The notes under the pieces were generated by a model. The model saw nothing but the letters and a program-made list of their open reading frames with translations. It was not told the DNA's origin and did not search any database. Below, piece by piece: positions 34,800-45,161 of a stretch of DNA of 64,000 bases (its first letter is position 1; every line of letters begins with the position of its first letter). The stretch is from Gloeopeniophorella convolvens (lineage: Eukaryota; Basidiomycota; Agaricomycetes; Russulales): positions 186,001 to 250,000 of the forward strand of contig WTXD01000037.1 in assembly GCA_022496205.1 (NCBI GenBank). Reading direction: 5' to 3'. A program made the position numbers and the translations under genes.

Positions 34800-35151
34800 G
34801 TATACCTGTGGCAGTTTGGCGTTTCAGTACTTATGCGAGAGCGTCGATTAGATGCCACGTCAAGATAGAACAGCGAGGAGGGCGCTAGATAGAATATAGA
34901 GACAGTGGGAGACAGCTGTAACCAGAGCGCGGCCAAAGGAACTGAAGTCTGAAATACTAAGGGCCGGCCACAGTAACGTAATTGTTGGCAGTGTCACTTG
35001 TGGCGGCAACTGCCACTGTACTGTTTGGCTTTGCCAAACAAGCGAGCGGAATGCACAAGGCGAAAGAGGCGTGGTGTTGAGTATTCAGTCTCTCTCCCAC
35101 AGTGTCTCGATGAATTTGCATAATCGCAAAGCAAATATGATAGGACAATAA
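34800..35151. other. Intergenic with palindrome
   Basis: Short spacer between tandem F-box genes, holding the element at 35022-35040. Nothing else is seen. Confidence 0.45.
35022..35040. promoter_or_regulatory. Perfect TGTTTGGC/GCCAAACA palindrome, short form
   Basis: 8-nt arms around TTT. It lies 223 bp upstream of the F-box start at 34799. Confidence 0.5.
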
Positions 35152-36744
35152 CTATAAAAGTAAGTCGGAAAATCGGTAAGAATTCACGTTGATATACGTA
35201 TCGACATCGACATCTTCGTTCCGGCGGTCCCAATTGTCGCGAAGGACTACCTCGCAGGATATGTCGAACTTTGTACGGTCCCCATCGTAGCGGTCGTGAC
35301 CGAATGAATCATATCCCTCCAATATTGCGCACGGGTTGTCCGAGTCGTACATATGGAAGTACAGCCGGATCTTGCGCAGCTGGGGGAGCAGCTGACTGCG
35401 GCCCTCTTGGCACAGGGCGTGGGCGACGGAAGTCGTCAGGTCATTGTCGACCCGCAAGGAGGTTACCGCGCGCAGAGAAGAGAGCATGACGAGCCAGTTG
35501 GCGGGTTCGGGAGGCTCCAAATTCAGCTCCTTGATGATGATGTCGCCGTCATTGTTAAATCCGAGAATAAGCGTCGTGATGGTCGCAAGGACTGGTGCTA
35601 CAGCAGTCGAGACGTTGGTCACGGAAGCCATGAGAAGATCGGATGAGAGGTCGATGGCACGGAGGTACAGCAAGCTGCCGTCGTGGAGAGCAGGTGGAAC
35701 GCAAGTTTGTATGTAGATGCATTCCTGCGCCACTCCGATGTGAGCACTGAGAGGCTTGATCGCTCCGGACTGACTGGAGAATCGAGGGAACGATGGCATG
35801 GAGGTGATGACTGCGTCCAAGAGGTCAATCTTGAATATCGAGAGGGCGAGGGCATCGAAGTGGCTCATCACCGCTTCAAGGTGAGTGCTCAGTCCTTCGA
35901 AGTAGAATTCTGACAACCGAGACAGCGTGACCCGTGCTGTCCCCCTGGTGAGGGAGAAGTTGCTGCGCCCAAGGCGAAGCGTCAGAGATTGAATCTGAGG
36001 CATCTCCCGCAGAGAGCCGATGATGTTGTCCAACCAGAAGACCTGGGACGATTCGAGGCCGTGGACGTCCAAACGGAAGCTAGTGACGTTCGGGGCATGC
36101 AAAATGGGAGGGAATGTGCCCTGCAGGTAGACTCGGCGTACATTCTGTAATGTATCTTTAGAGACGAGTGCTTCCGGGAGGGTGAATTGAGCCGGGGAGC
36201 TGGTCCCGATGTCCAATGCTTCGAGATGGGACATTGCGCTGTTGACGGCTGAGAGCATACGCTTCAAACTTGTGATGTCTGCACACAAGCGTATCGCAGC
36301 CGTTTTCTCGAGATGGCCAAGAGCAAGAACGGCGCCTTCCGTGACTAAGGGCCTAGCCTCGCTCGGGACACCCTCGAATAAATATTCGAGGTAGAGGGGA
36401 AAAGGAGGGGAATATTGAAGCAGATCTTGTATGGAGACCTTCTTGTCAGAGTAGAGGTATAGCTTCAAGCGCTTGGGGGATGCGAGAATGACCGTCCGCC
36501 AACGGTGACAGACGTGCGCGGGCACAACCTTGAACCAGAGGCGGCTCTCTCTGAGCCCCCGCGAGAACTGCCTTAGTATATCGAAGACCTCCAGGAGTGC
36601 TATGTCGGGAAGGGAATGAACTGTTGCGTTGTTGCCATCTACACAGGGATGCATGTCAGAATCTGGAGGAACAGCGAAAGCGAAGCACGCCTTACAATAG
36701 GGCATAGCAGACGCTTGCGCGATATCATCCTTAACCTGGAGCAT
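35152..36744 (-). CDS. F-box protein
   Basis: Complement(35152..36638, 36696..36744) gives 511 aa. The 16-codon exon 1 starts MLQVKDDIAQAS; the 57-nt intron (GTAAGG..GTAG) is phase 1 and splits a Tyr codon. The F-box starts VHSLPDIALLEVFDILRQ, continues KVVPAHVCHRWRTVILASPKRL and then YSPPFPLYLEY. Later family blocks are visible: LSAVNSAMSHLEALDIG, LRAVTSLRVDNDLTTSVAHAL, and LLPQLRKIRLYFHMYDSDNPC. The end (WDRRNEDVDVDTYINV) carries a diverged RHDD signature. It is most similar to the gene at 37345-38905, with which it shares the split-Tyr intron and the LRKIRLYFH / LRSVRLYFH block. Confidence 0.85.
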   Translation of the reverse strand: MLQVKDDIAQASAMPYCKACFAFAVPPDSDMHPCVDGNNATVHSLPDIALLEVFDILRQFSRGLRESRLWFKVVPAHVCHRWRTVILASPKRLKLYLYSDKKVSIQDLLQYSPPFPLYLEYLFEGVPSEARPLVTEGAVLALGHLEKTAAIRLCADITSLKRMLSAVNSAMSHLEALDIGTSSPAQFTLPEALVSKDTLQNVRRVYLQGTFPPILHAPNVTSFRLDVHGLESSQVFWLDNIIGSLREMPQIQSLTLRLGRSNFSLTRGTARVTLSRLSEFYFEGLSTHLEAVMSHFDALALSIFKIDLLDAVITSMPSFPRFSSQSGAIKPLSAHIGVAQECIYIQTCVPPALHDGSLLYLRAIDLSSDLLMASVTNVSTAVAPVLATITTLILGFNNDGDIIIKELNLEPPEPANWLVMLSSLRAVTSLRVDNDLTTSVAHALCQEGRSQLLPQLRKIRLYFHMYDSDNPCAILEGYDSFGHDRYDGDRTKFDISCEVVLRDNWDRRNEDVDVDTYINVNSYRFSDLLL

Positions 36745-37344
36745 ATTCGAATCACATAGAGTGACCCCGCTTCTTCGAATTACGGCCGAAGAAAGAGGAG
36801 AGATGGCAACTGGCGAAGGAGTCACCCAGGACGAGACCACTGAAAATTATGCGATCGGACCGGTTGACCGTTCGACCTTGGTTCGACCGGGACCGGTATC
36901 TCGTGCCGGCCTCGGCCTCGGTCGCCCGACGGAGCCCGACGGCCATGATCGACGTACCGCGGTGGCTGAACGTGAACGCGTGAACGTTTGAACTTGCACC
37001 GAACATGCCGACCCCTAAGACCTCCTTCCCCTCCATACCCATACCGACGCTGGGGTACAAGCACATTGCAACTTAAGTCGTGTATGGCTCCTGGCATGTC
37101 CCTTTTCTCGAAAGGAGACCACGCATGGCTCAAGGTGAACCGAGATCCCCTGGTTCCTAGCCGGCGTTGAGCACCACTGGGGCACGACCCGACGAGCAGC
37201 GCGGCAGGGCGCGGCGCAGCAGAGTATCTATCAAATCAAACCCGCTCGATACATGCACATACAGTTCCGATCTAGGGCATAAGTGAAGATAAATAACGGA
37301 CGTAAATAATTGCCTCTGTTCACCACGCCTCATCATTTCCATGA
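36745..37344. other. Intergenic, nothing recognised
   Basis: This is a 600-bp spacer between tandem F-box genes. It has a run of TTCGACC-type words near 36870-36895 but no palindrome of the shared type and no gene. Confidence 0.45.
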
Positions 37345-38905
37345 TCAACATTTGAGATCGTAATGTCGACAGTCGAAGTTGTCATTATTGAGCACTTCAC
37401 AAGACACGTCGACCACGTTTTGGCCATCCCAGCTCTCTTCTATGAACGGCTGATACCTCGTCAACACGTCGCATGGGTTGAACTTGGCCCCATCGGATAC
37501 GTGGAAGTACAACCGGACGCTACGCAGGCGGGGAAGCAACTTGACCGGGCTAGGCTGGCATAGGGCCTCAGCGAGAGAGACAGAGGACTCGCCGTCAACC
37601 CGCAGCGTGGTCACCGCATTCATCGCCGGAAGGAGGACGTGCCAGTTCTCGGGGTCGGGTGCAGCGAGGTCCTCTCGATCAGAAATATAGTCATCATCGT
37701 CGAGACCGAGGACGAGCGTCTCCACTTCTGCGAACGCGGATGCAAGGGCAGTGGAGATCTGTGCGACCGAGTCGACGACACCATGCCGCTCGACCTCATG
37801 GGCTCGAAGCACGAATGAGCCATGGCTGGTAGGAGCACCGCCGATCTTGATAGATATGCATTCGTTTGCTAGGCCAACGAAAGCGAGGGGTGATTTGAGC
37901 GCTGCTGACTGATTGACGAACCGAGGGAGCGATGGCATGGGGGAGATGAATGAATCCAGGATATTGATGGCAAACTTGGATAGGGAGGGCGCATCAAAGT
38001 GACCCATCAGTTCCTCAATGTGGTCGGTCAAACCAAATAACGTCAGACTGGACAACCGGGGAAGCGTGGTCCGCGCTGATTGGCTGGAAGAGGAAAACCT
38101 GTGTCGATTGAAGTCAAGGGTAAGGTCCTGTATACGAGGCATCGCTCGTAGAGCGTTCAAAACCTGCTCCATCCATGACGCTTGAGGGGTATTGGATATG
38201 ATCATGGTGAAGTGAAATGAGGTAACGCTCGGGAAGTGCTGAGGGAGAGGGAGTGCCACGCCCCGCAAGTGAAGGCGACGCAGCTGCGAGGTGTCTCCGA
38301 TGAAAAATGCCTTCGGAAGAGCGGTCTGTGTAGTCCCGACAGATTGGATCTGCAGAGTTTCGAGTTGCGGGGTCTCCCCCTCGACCGCGGAGAGCAGCTG
38401 CTCAATAACATCGGGTGGGGCGAAGAGGCGTATATGGGCGATCCGCTTATGATGTCTAAGGGCGAGGAGAGCGTTGTCCAATATCTCTGGCGTCCATTCG
38501 GAGGCTCCACGAAGCCGATATTCGATATCGAGAGGAAACGGTGGTGAATATTGGAGAATCTGGGCTACGTGGATGGAGTTTCCGCAGTAGATGGTCAACC
38601 TCAAGTATTTTGGAGACGCCAGGATGATCTTCCGCCAGCGACTACAGATATGGGCCGGTACGAGCCTGTGCCAAGGGCTCCTCCTTCCAGGCGGAAGATC
38701 CGATGACTGAATCTTCCTAAGCACATTAAAAATCTCTAGGAGCGCAATGTCGGGAAGAGAGTGGATTGCGGCTTTGTCAACATCTGATACGGCACGTTGT
38801 GAGAAGCGCCGCAAGATCAGGAAGGAAGGACGTACAATTTTCAGCGGAGGCGTTGTGGCCTGAACCCCGCGACTCATGCTCAGGAATGCAATCGATTTCT
38901 GTCAT
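37345..38905 (-). CDS. F-box protein, paralog of 35152-36744
   Basis: Complement(37345..38783, 38836..38905) gives 502 aa. Exon 1 has 23 codons and starts MTEIDCIPEHESRG; the 52-nt intron (GTACGT..TCAG) is phase 1 and again splits a Tyr codon. The F-box starts IHSLPDIALLEIFNVLRK and continues LVPAHICSRWRKIILASPKYL, then YSPPFPLDIEYRL. Downstream blocks include AMPRIQDLTLDFNRH, MNAVTTLRVDGESSVSLAEAL and LLPRLRSVRLYFHVSDG. The end NFDCRHYDLKC is a shortened form of the RHDD signature. Predicted SCF substrate receptor; intact by frame. Confidence 0.85.
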
Positions 38906-40329
38906 TGTCGGGTACAGTAAATTGAGAGCATTTGCACGCAAGTTTGTGTTAGGGCAAGAGTAGATGAGTGAAGGCAAGACGCGATTGGCAGGACGCTGAA
39001 GACAGGACCGTGTGCCAGCAGGACGAGGCAGGACGCGTGCGCGCCGCGTGCTTACATACGCACCTTCCAAGTTCCGACCTACTCACCCTGCGGGCCCTTG
39101 CAGGCCCGTCGCCTCCGCGTTCTCAACCATCCTGTTTACTCTTCACCAGGTCTATGCGGCGCTCTGTGTGCTTGAAAAACTTTGGTCGTTGTTCCGAATT
39201 AACCTCCCAGCGACCCCCAAGTCTCAGACCCGCTCCTGGCATCCGTGGGCCGTTCAAAGGCCCGTGCCTGTCCCACCTACGGTCTCCCGCTCGGGACATG
39301 GTGTCAAGATATCCTATGCCATATGGTCTCTGATCACAAGACAAAAAAAAACGAAACATAGTGCTGCGGCTTCCCCTTCTGCAGCGCAACTACCTTGCAG
39401 AAGTTAACGGTCCGGGCAGTCGCATCCACGACTCTCGCGCTGTCAACCCAGCAGCACTACTTAGTAAGTAGGCCAAACGGCACGGCAGCAACCGCTATTC
39501 AGTACGAATCTGTACCTCTCGCCTGTGTGACAATACGCGGCGTCCCACATGGGCGGCGGGAGCGGGAGCGGACTCGGTGGCGGCAAAGCACACTGGTTGG
39601 TCTCATCAACAAGTGAGCGCAGGCTCGACCCAAACGACTCCGCTGCACCCAGCGCGACGCAGGCGGGCATGGGCGTGCCGCCCTCGGGCAGTGCAAACAC
39701 ATTGACGCAGACACGCCCGCAGCTCTCCCGGCTCTCCCACGTGACCCTACAGCAGACGACTTGTCCGCTCTCCGCGGCGGGCCGGCCCCCTCGTAGCAGC
39801 AGCGATTCCAACCGCGCCTACTTCTGCACCGCATGACAGGCACCCGTTGGAGCCGGGCAGCCTCTCGGGCGGCGGTCACGATTTTAATACGGGCTATCAG
39901 CGAACATAGGCCCCTGCGCGCTTCAACGCCCTCTGGCGGGCCGCGAGGAGCAGCAGGTGCGTTTGTCCTTCCTCGCTGCGCTACGGTCGCTGACGACACA
40001 GCATACGAAGCTTAGTTTGGCGGCGCAGGCTGCATGGAGCCAGCCACCAGGGACAGAGGTTGGGGCAGCGCAGGGCCAGCAAGCTTAGCGGAGTGGCTCG
40101 CAGGTGCGTCGTGTGAAGACTCGGTGACTAGTCAATACGTCGCGTACTTGCATCCGCGCTTTTTGGACACTCTGCAGCCAGCTGGCTCACCGCCGAGCAC
40201 CGTACAGCTCTGCGACGTGTGCGTGCGCCCGATGCGCGATAAATAACATTGGTAACTTAATATCATAAGTAGACAAGCAGTACGGCGTCGGTGGATAGGT
40301 ACTCGACTGATAAGTATCATATTGTAGCC
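38906..40329. other. Copy of the repeated non-coding block (copy C)
   Basis: 39060-40320 aligns in order with 44120-45160 and with 24330-25070. The open frames inside (such as 39549-39836) are not preserved between copies, so I read this as duplicated, partly decayed sequence. It sits next to an F-box gene in both the 40-kb and 45-kb copies. Confidence 0.5.
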
Positions 40330-41959
40330 CTACCTACGACGGAGGATAAGATCTTCGTGCCTATATAACTTCTCCATCGGTGGGTAAACCCTACTGTGTA
40401 ACACTACATCCGGCAAGTCGAGGAGACGACGACGATGAAGGAGCTCATAAGAAAATCTCTCAACCATCCCGCTTAAAGCTCTACCTTCGAAACATATGGT
40501 AATGTCCTTGAGCTCGGGTACAGACTCGATCCAAAGCCAAAGCATTACTTCGCAGACGGCTTCCGCAATGACGCGGTCGAGCCTCAGGCTTGTCACCGAC
40601 CGAAACAGTTTGAGAACTACGTCGAAGTTGAAGGCGTAGATAAAGGCATAGGCAATGGAACTAATGTTCCCATCTTCGTCCCGGAAGTAACCATCCTCCT
40701 CATCGAATGCAAGAACAAGTGTCTTCACAGACGGAAGGACGGGCGCCAACGCGGAATGGATAGTCATGAGGAAAGATTCCAAGACTTCCTGGTCCGGGGT
40801 AGCAAAGAAATCATCCCAGCCTTCATCGTCGTGCCGCCTCACTTCGTCTTTACGGGGGGCGCTGATCTGAATGCATCCGGCTTCAGACGACGTCTTGATA
40901 TAGACAGAACTGTCATTGAATCCCACTTCGGCGGCACTAGCGCTGAACATAGGAGAAGCCCGAATGCGACCCGCGAGTTCCGGGAGGGCAAACGGCGCGA
41001 GCCAGTCGCCTCTGATGCTGATGTCGAGGTTTCGTAGGACAGGAGCATCGATGATACTGATTAGATCCTCCAGATGCGAGTGCCAACCTTTGAATACGAG
41101 CGTGGATAGTTTTGGCAGCGAAATCCGTGTCCTGTCTTCGATGGGCAAGACATCCTGGGGTACTAGGGGCTCTAGAGCTAGGTGCTCTGATAGGGGCATG
41201 GTGCGCAGATGGCACGCCAAATCCTGGAGCACGTTGCTTGTCGGCCCCGGGATATTGCCATCGAGATCGTAGAGACGGAAGCAAAATTTGGTGAGAGTCG
41301 GAGCGGTTGGTAATGGATAGCGGATATTCTCGAAGTCGAGTTCGCGGAGACACTCGTTGCCTTCGATTGTGAATGAGGGGGGAGACTGGTTGGCTCGTGG
41401 GATGTGACGGAAAGCGTGGCAAGCTTTGGGGGTGGTCTATTCATCATCAATAATATCTGGTCTAGTTCCAGACGCGAACCATCGATCGAGATATGGCGCG
41501 CCCGATCGAGGTGTCCGAGTGCAAGCAAGATGCTGGCCATCGCGTCGTATGTCTTAGCGAAGCCGAAACGAATGGAATGAGGGAAGTAGATACTGAGTGG
41601 GATTTCCGGAGGTGAATGGCGCAATATATCGGCTATGGGCAGGCCCCAGGAGCAGAATACGGAGAGTTGCAAACGTCCGGGAGACGCAATGATGATTTGG
41701 CGCCATCTCTGGCACACATGCGCCGGGACAAGGTCGTACCACTGGAATTGGTGTGGCTCCGATTGAACCCAGAACTCCTTTGGGAACCACCGAGGGTTAT
41801 TGAGCTTCTCAACAAGAAAGTCCTCGAATATCTCCAAGAGAACGGCGTCCGGAAGGGAATCGATCGTCACGGTTTGGTAGACGGCACCTGCGCGGTTATG
41901 GAATATAAGCTTGAGAAATCGAGAAGACTCGGGGCTCTACGCACTCTGAAGATTGCCAT
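40330..41959 (-). pseudogene. F-box pseudogene, frameshifted
   Basis: A 7-codon first exon (41959..41941, MAIFRV) and a 53-nt phase-1 intron lead into the F-box (IDSLPDAVLLEIF, then LVPAHVCQRWRQIIIASPGRL). Compared with the intact paralog at 45162-46709, one base is missing near 41377-41382, where a run of six G replaces AGGCGGG. This shifts the frame after TSLPP. In the restored reading phase the rest lines up (NECLRELDFENI, then VLQDLACHLRTMP) down to LYRHEDLILRRR and the stop at 40330. A single-base deletion in a short homopolymer could be an assembly error, so a check against reads matters. Confidence 0.75.
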
Positions 41960-42540
41960 GGATATGAAGGGACATGTTGAACTCGGCTTCAGATACGTCT
42001 CGCCAGAGGAAAGCAAAATTTACGCGTCGGCAACGCCGAGGTTGAACTATATTGAAAGCCGTTGGCGATAGGTATACGCTTTGCTCATAAAGTTTATCTT
42101 CGAGAAAACGCGGGTAGGTTGGACGCAATGCCGTGACCTGGTTTTTGTGGGCGTCGAGCTACGCTGCCGGCACCGTAAGAAGTGGCCACGCGCGGATCTA
42201 CGGTGGTGTCGGGGGGAGATGGAAAGGGTGTTTCGAGGCTTCGAGCTGTTGTCGGTACAAATTTAGAGCGTTGCAATTCCTTAGTGAAGCTTGGAGGGTT
42301 GAGATTGCGAAATAGTAAACCAGGGGCGGCACATTCGACGGTTGGGACCCAACGGTAGGTAACCGCGACGAGTGGGTGAACACGGACAAGCACATGCCCG
42401 TCCCACGCTGTCCCACGGCCACGGGACTGTGTTTGGCTGAATTTCGCCATCCGCCGCCCGGTTGACTCGCCCGAATCCTGAATGTCACTCATTCGGCCGT
42501 CACCTACATGATCAAATGTACTATTGGAGAGACAACCATC
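41960..42540. other. Duplicated upstream region
   Basis: It aligns with 46750-47300 (for example AGATGGAAAGGG and GCTGTCCCACGGCCACGGG against the 47.2-kb copy). It is the 5' flank of the F-box gene in each copy. No gene is seen. Confidence 0.5.
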
Positions 42541-42885
42541 GAATCCACGCCCGCGCGAAGCCTCCATCCCCCACCCTGTTGCCAGCATCCTCGTGGACAG
42601 TAACCTACAGTAACTCGTCTGCCGCGATGTCACCGTATGTCCAGTCCGGAGCGATCTGCAACTGGAGATCTGGCCATGTCCGGAGACCAGTCCATGGTTG
42701 ATGAAGATGGCTGAATTTGTGGATCTCGTGGAGAACTTCTGATGTGGGTCCCGGAGGTGCACAGAGCTGGGTTATATCGCCCGAGTATCTCTTGGGTTGC
42801 AGGCAAGAATCCGACCGAGCTGAACCTCGGTCTGTTCGCTCACGGACTCTCTGATTGGGCGCAGTATTACGCACATGGCCTCTAG
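42541..42885 (+). pseudogene. 3'-end fragment of the NACHT-WD40 gene
   Basis: It aligns with the last ~345 bp of the NACHT gene (22570-22910), starting after the WD repeats and ending at the equivalent stop. The tail reads LYRPSISWVAGKNPTELNL and then DWAQYYAHGL. At 42712-42714 TGA replaces the Trp codon of the DGW motif in the source gene. There is no NACHT or WD sequence upstream, so this is a passenger of the segmental duplication and not a gene. Confidence 0.75.
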
Positions 42886-43353
42886 GGCTGGCTTCGTGTC
42901 GTCTTACCTTGTCTGCTCTGTGCCATACCTCTCGTGGCTTTCTTCTCATCGTTTTGCGTATACGAATATATCTCGTTGTTGTTAGAGCCCGTATGCCAAG
43001 GTACAACAGATGTCCTAAAGTGCCCATGATATCACTGCGAGGAATCAACCGAGCGCAGGAGCAGGGCTCGTCGAGATTCGACGAGATCGACTTGCAGCAC
43101 GCGTATAGCGTAGGGCTGGGGCCAGATCGATCGAACTGACGAGCACTTAGCTCGACCGACAAGTAACGGGGAAAGCTCACTGCATCCGGCATTGGTCAAT
43201 GAATGTTGGGAATAGGGCAAGGAAGGACTTAGGACTACGCACCATCGAGAACTGTTCCCGCGATACAAAGGATCGCGCTGCGCAGTTCAGTCGACGTCGA
43301 CGTCCAGATCGCCTCCTACCCCAGCACCCTTTCCGGCATCAACAAATCCGACC

Positions 43354-43984
43354 TCATTCACGTCTTGCTCCCATCCCATCCGCTCCGTAATCCTCCAGGG
43401 GCGTCTCGGCGACGATCTCGAGAGGTGCGCGCGTGGATGGCCCGATGGGCGTTGCTGCTGGCGCAGAGAGCGACGATCGCACAATGTCAAGCACTTCATC
43501 CATCCGCCCACTCGGATCCTCGAGTTCCTCCACAATCTGAGTCATGCTTGAGATCAGGCACGCGAAACAGGGTAGGAGGCACGTACGACATGACATGGTG
43601 CTCGACGGGCCCGACAGGCGTGAGATCCACGATCTGCAGCTTCTCGGCCTTGGTGATTCCGAAGGACGCAAGTCTGTGGGTAAGACGCTGGATGCCCTCC
43701 GGGGTTCGCATGCGTGTCGGTTGGTAGTCTGCCGAGGGGTATTGAATCACCTGCATGGGTGTATCAGCGACGCGGCTTCGGTGCGCACTGTGCATATGCG
43801 TGAGACGTACCTTAAACCCGACGGTACGCAGGTTCTCCGATACCGTGAATTGAGGCTTTAGGTTTTTCTGCGGCGGTTGGCGCAGCAGCGTGCGTGTGCA
43901 CACGATGTGGCCTGATTCTAGCTCGCGCAGGACATGAAGAACCTCATCGTTCGACAGCAGAGCCGCCCTAGGATTCAACACCTA
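43354..43984 (-). pseudogene. RNA polymerase III subunit RPC9-like, copy B
   Basis: Exons 43984..43811 (VLNPRAALLSNDEVLHVL, later ENLRTVGFK), 43750..43587 (VIQYPSADYQPTRM, then GITKAEKLQIVDLTPVGPVE) and 43536..43354 (IVEELEDPSGRMDEVLDIV). This is better preserved than copy A: no internal stop, and the LTKAEKLQ-type helix and VEELED helix are intact. However, CATGT is duplicated directly before the good GTACGT donor, so the last join is out of frame unless a weak GTCATG donor at 43594 is used. A first exon supplying the ATG was not found. The acidic C-terminus (NEVGFVDAGKGAG) sits in a shifted frame downstream. It may be a pseudogene or a marginally functional copy. Confidence 0.55.
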
Positions 43985-45161
43985 GAACCAGATAGTCAAT
44001 AGCACGCAGAGGAAAGAAAGGGAGAAACACAGCCGGACCTCCGGGGGATAGTGACAGAAAAGGGAAAGAGACCAAAGAGGGATCAACCGACTCGAACGCC
44101 GCTTTCCTCTGACGCGCTCATCTTCGCTAGTCCGTCGCCTCCCCCACATTCTCCTCAATCGCCTCATTCACTCTTCGCAAATCGAGTTGGCTATGTATGT
44201 GCAGCGCTTTGTATACTTGAGAAAATCTAATTGTCGCCCAGGTCAACCGCCTTGGTGACCGCCAAGTCTCGGACCCGCTCTGCATCTGTGGGCCGTTCAT
44301 AGGCTCGTATCCCACCTACAACCAGCAACACCAGGCCTAAACGGTACAGAAGCGACCGCTAACCAGCTCGAATCTGAGCCTCTCGCACTTACAACAGAAT
44401 GCGGCGCCGAACATAGGCGGCGGTAGCGGGGGCGGAGCTAGCGGCACAGCACAGTCGATATCATCAACAAGTGGGCTCGCGCTCGACCCGAATGACTCCG
44501 CTGCGCTCGGTGTGATGCCGGCGGTGAGATGCGCGTCGCAGGCGGGCACGGACGTACCACCCTCGGGCAGTGCGGGCACGCCCTGGCACGCCCCGCGCTA
44601 GCGTCGGCCCTCCGGCGTGGCTTTTGTTGCAGATGGCTTACCCGCTCTCTGCGGCAGATCGATCCCCTCGCAGCAGCAGCAATTTCAACAACAAGCACCG
44701 CCACCTCTGCACCGCGCGACGGGCACCCGCCGAGGCTGAACGGCCTTTCGGGCGGCGTGGGTATCAGCCCCAATCCGGGCTACCAGCAAACATAAGTCCC
44801 CGCATACCTCCAGGTCCTCTGTGGGCGGTGGGTACGTTTGTCCTTCCTCGCCGCGCTCGCTGACGGCACAGCATATGAAGGTCAGTGCAGTGGCGCAGGC
44901 TGCATGGAACCAGCCACTAGGGACAGAGGTAGGAGCGGCGCAGGTCCAGCAAGCTTATCGAAAGGTCGCGTGCTTATAGATGCGCTTTCCAGGCACTTCG
45001 CGACCAGCTAGCCCGCCGCCGAGCGCCGCACAGCTCTGCGACGTGCGCGTGCGCACGATACGTGATAAATAACATTGATGACTTAGTCTTATTAGTGGAT
45101 CGGCAGTGCGGCGTCAGTGGATAAAGTAGGCTACTCGACTGATAAGCACTATATCGTAGTC
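43985..45161. other. Repeated non-coding block (copy B)
   Basis: This is the second copy of the block seen at 24250-25070 and 39060-40320. It includes a Gln-codon-rich stretch near 44665-44700, but no reading frame holds up across copies. Confidence 0.5.

Noticed and set aside
39549..39836. Gly/Ser-rich protein in the repeated block
   Set aside because: The frame is not preserved in the copies at 24.3 and 44.4 kb, so coding is unlikely.
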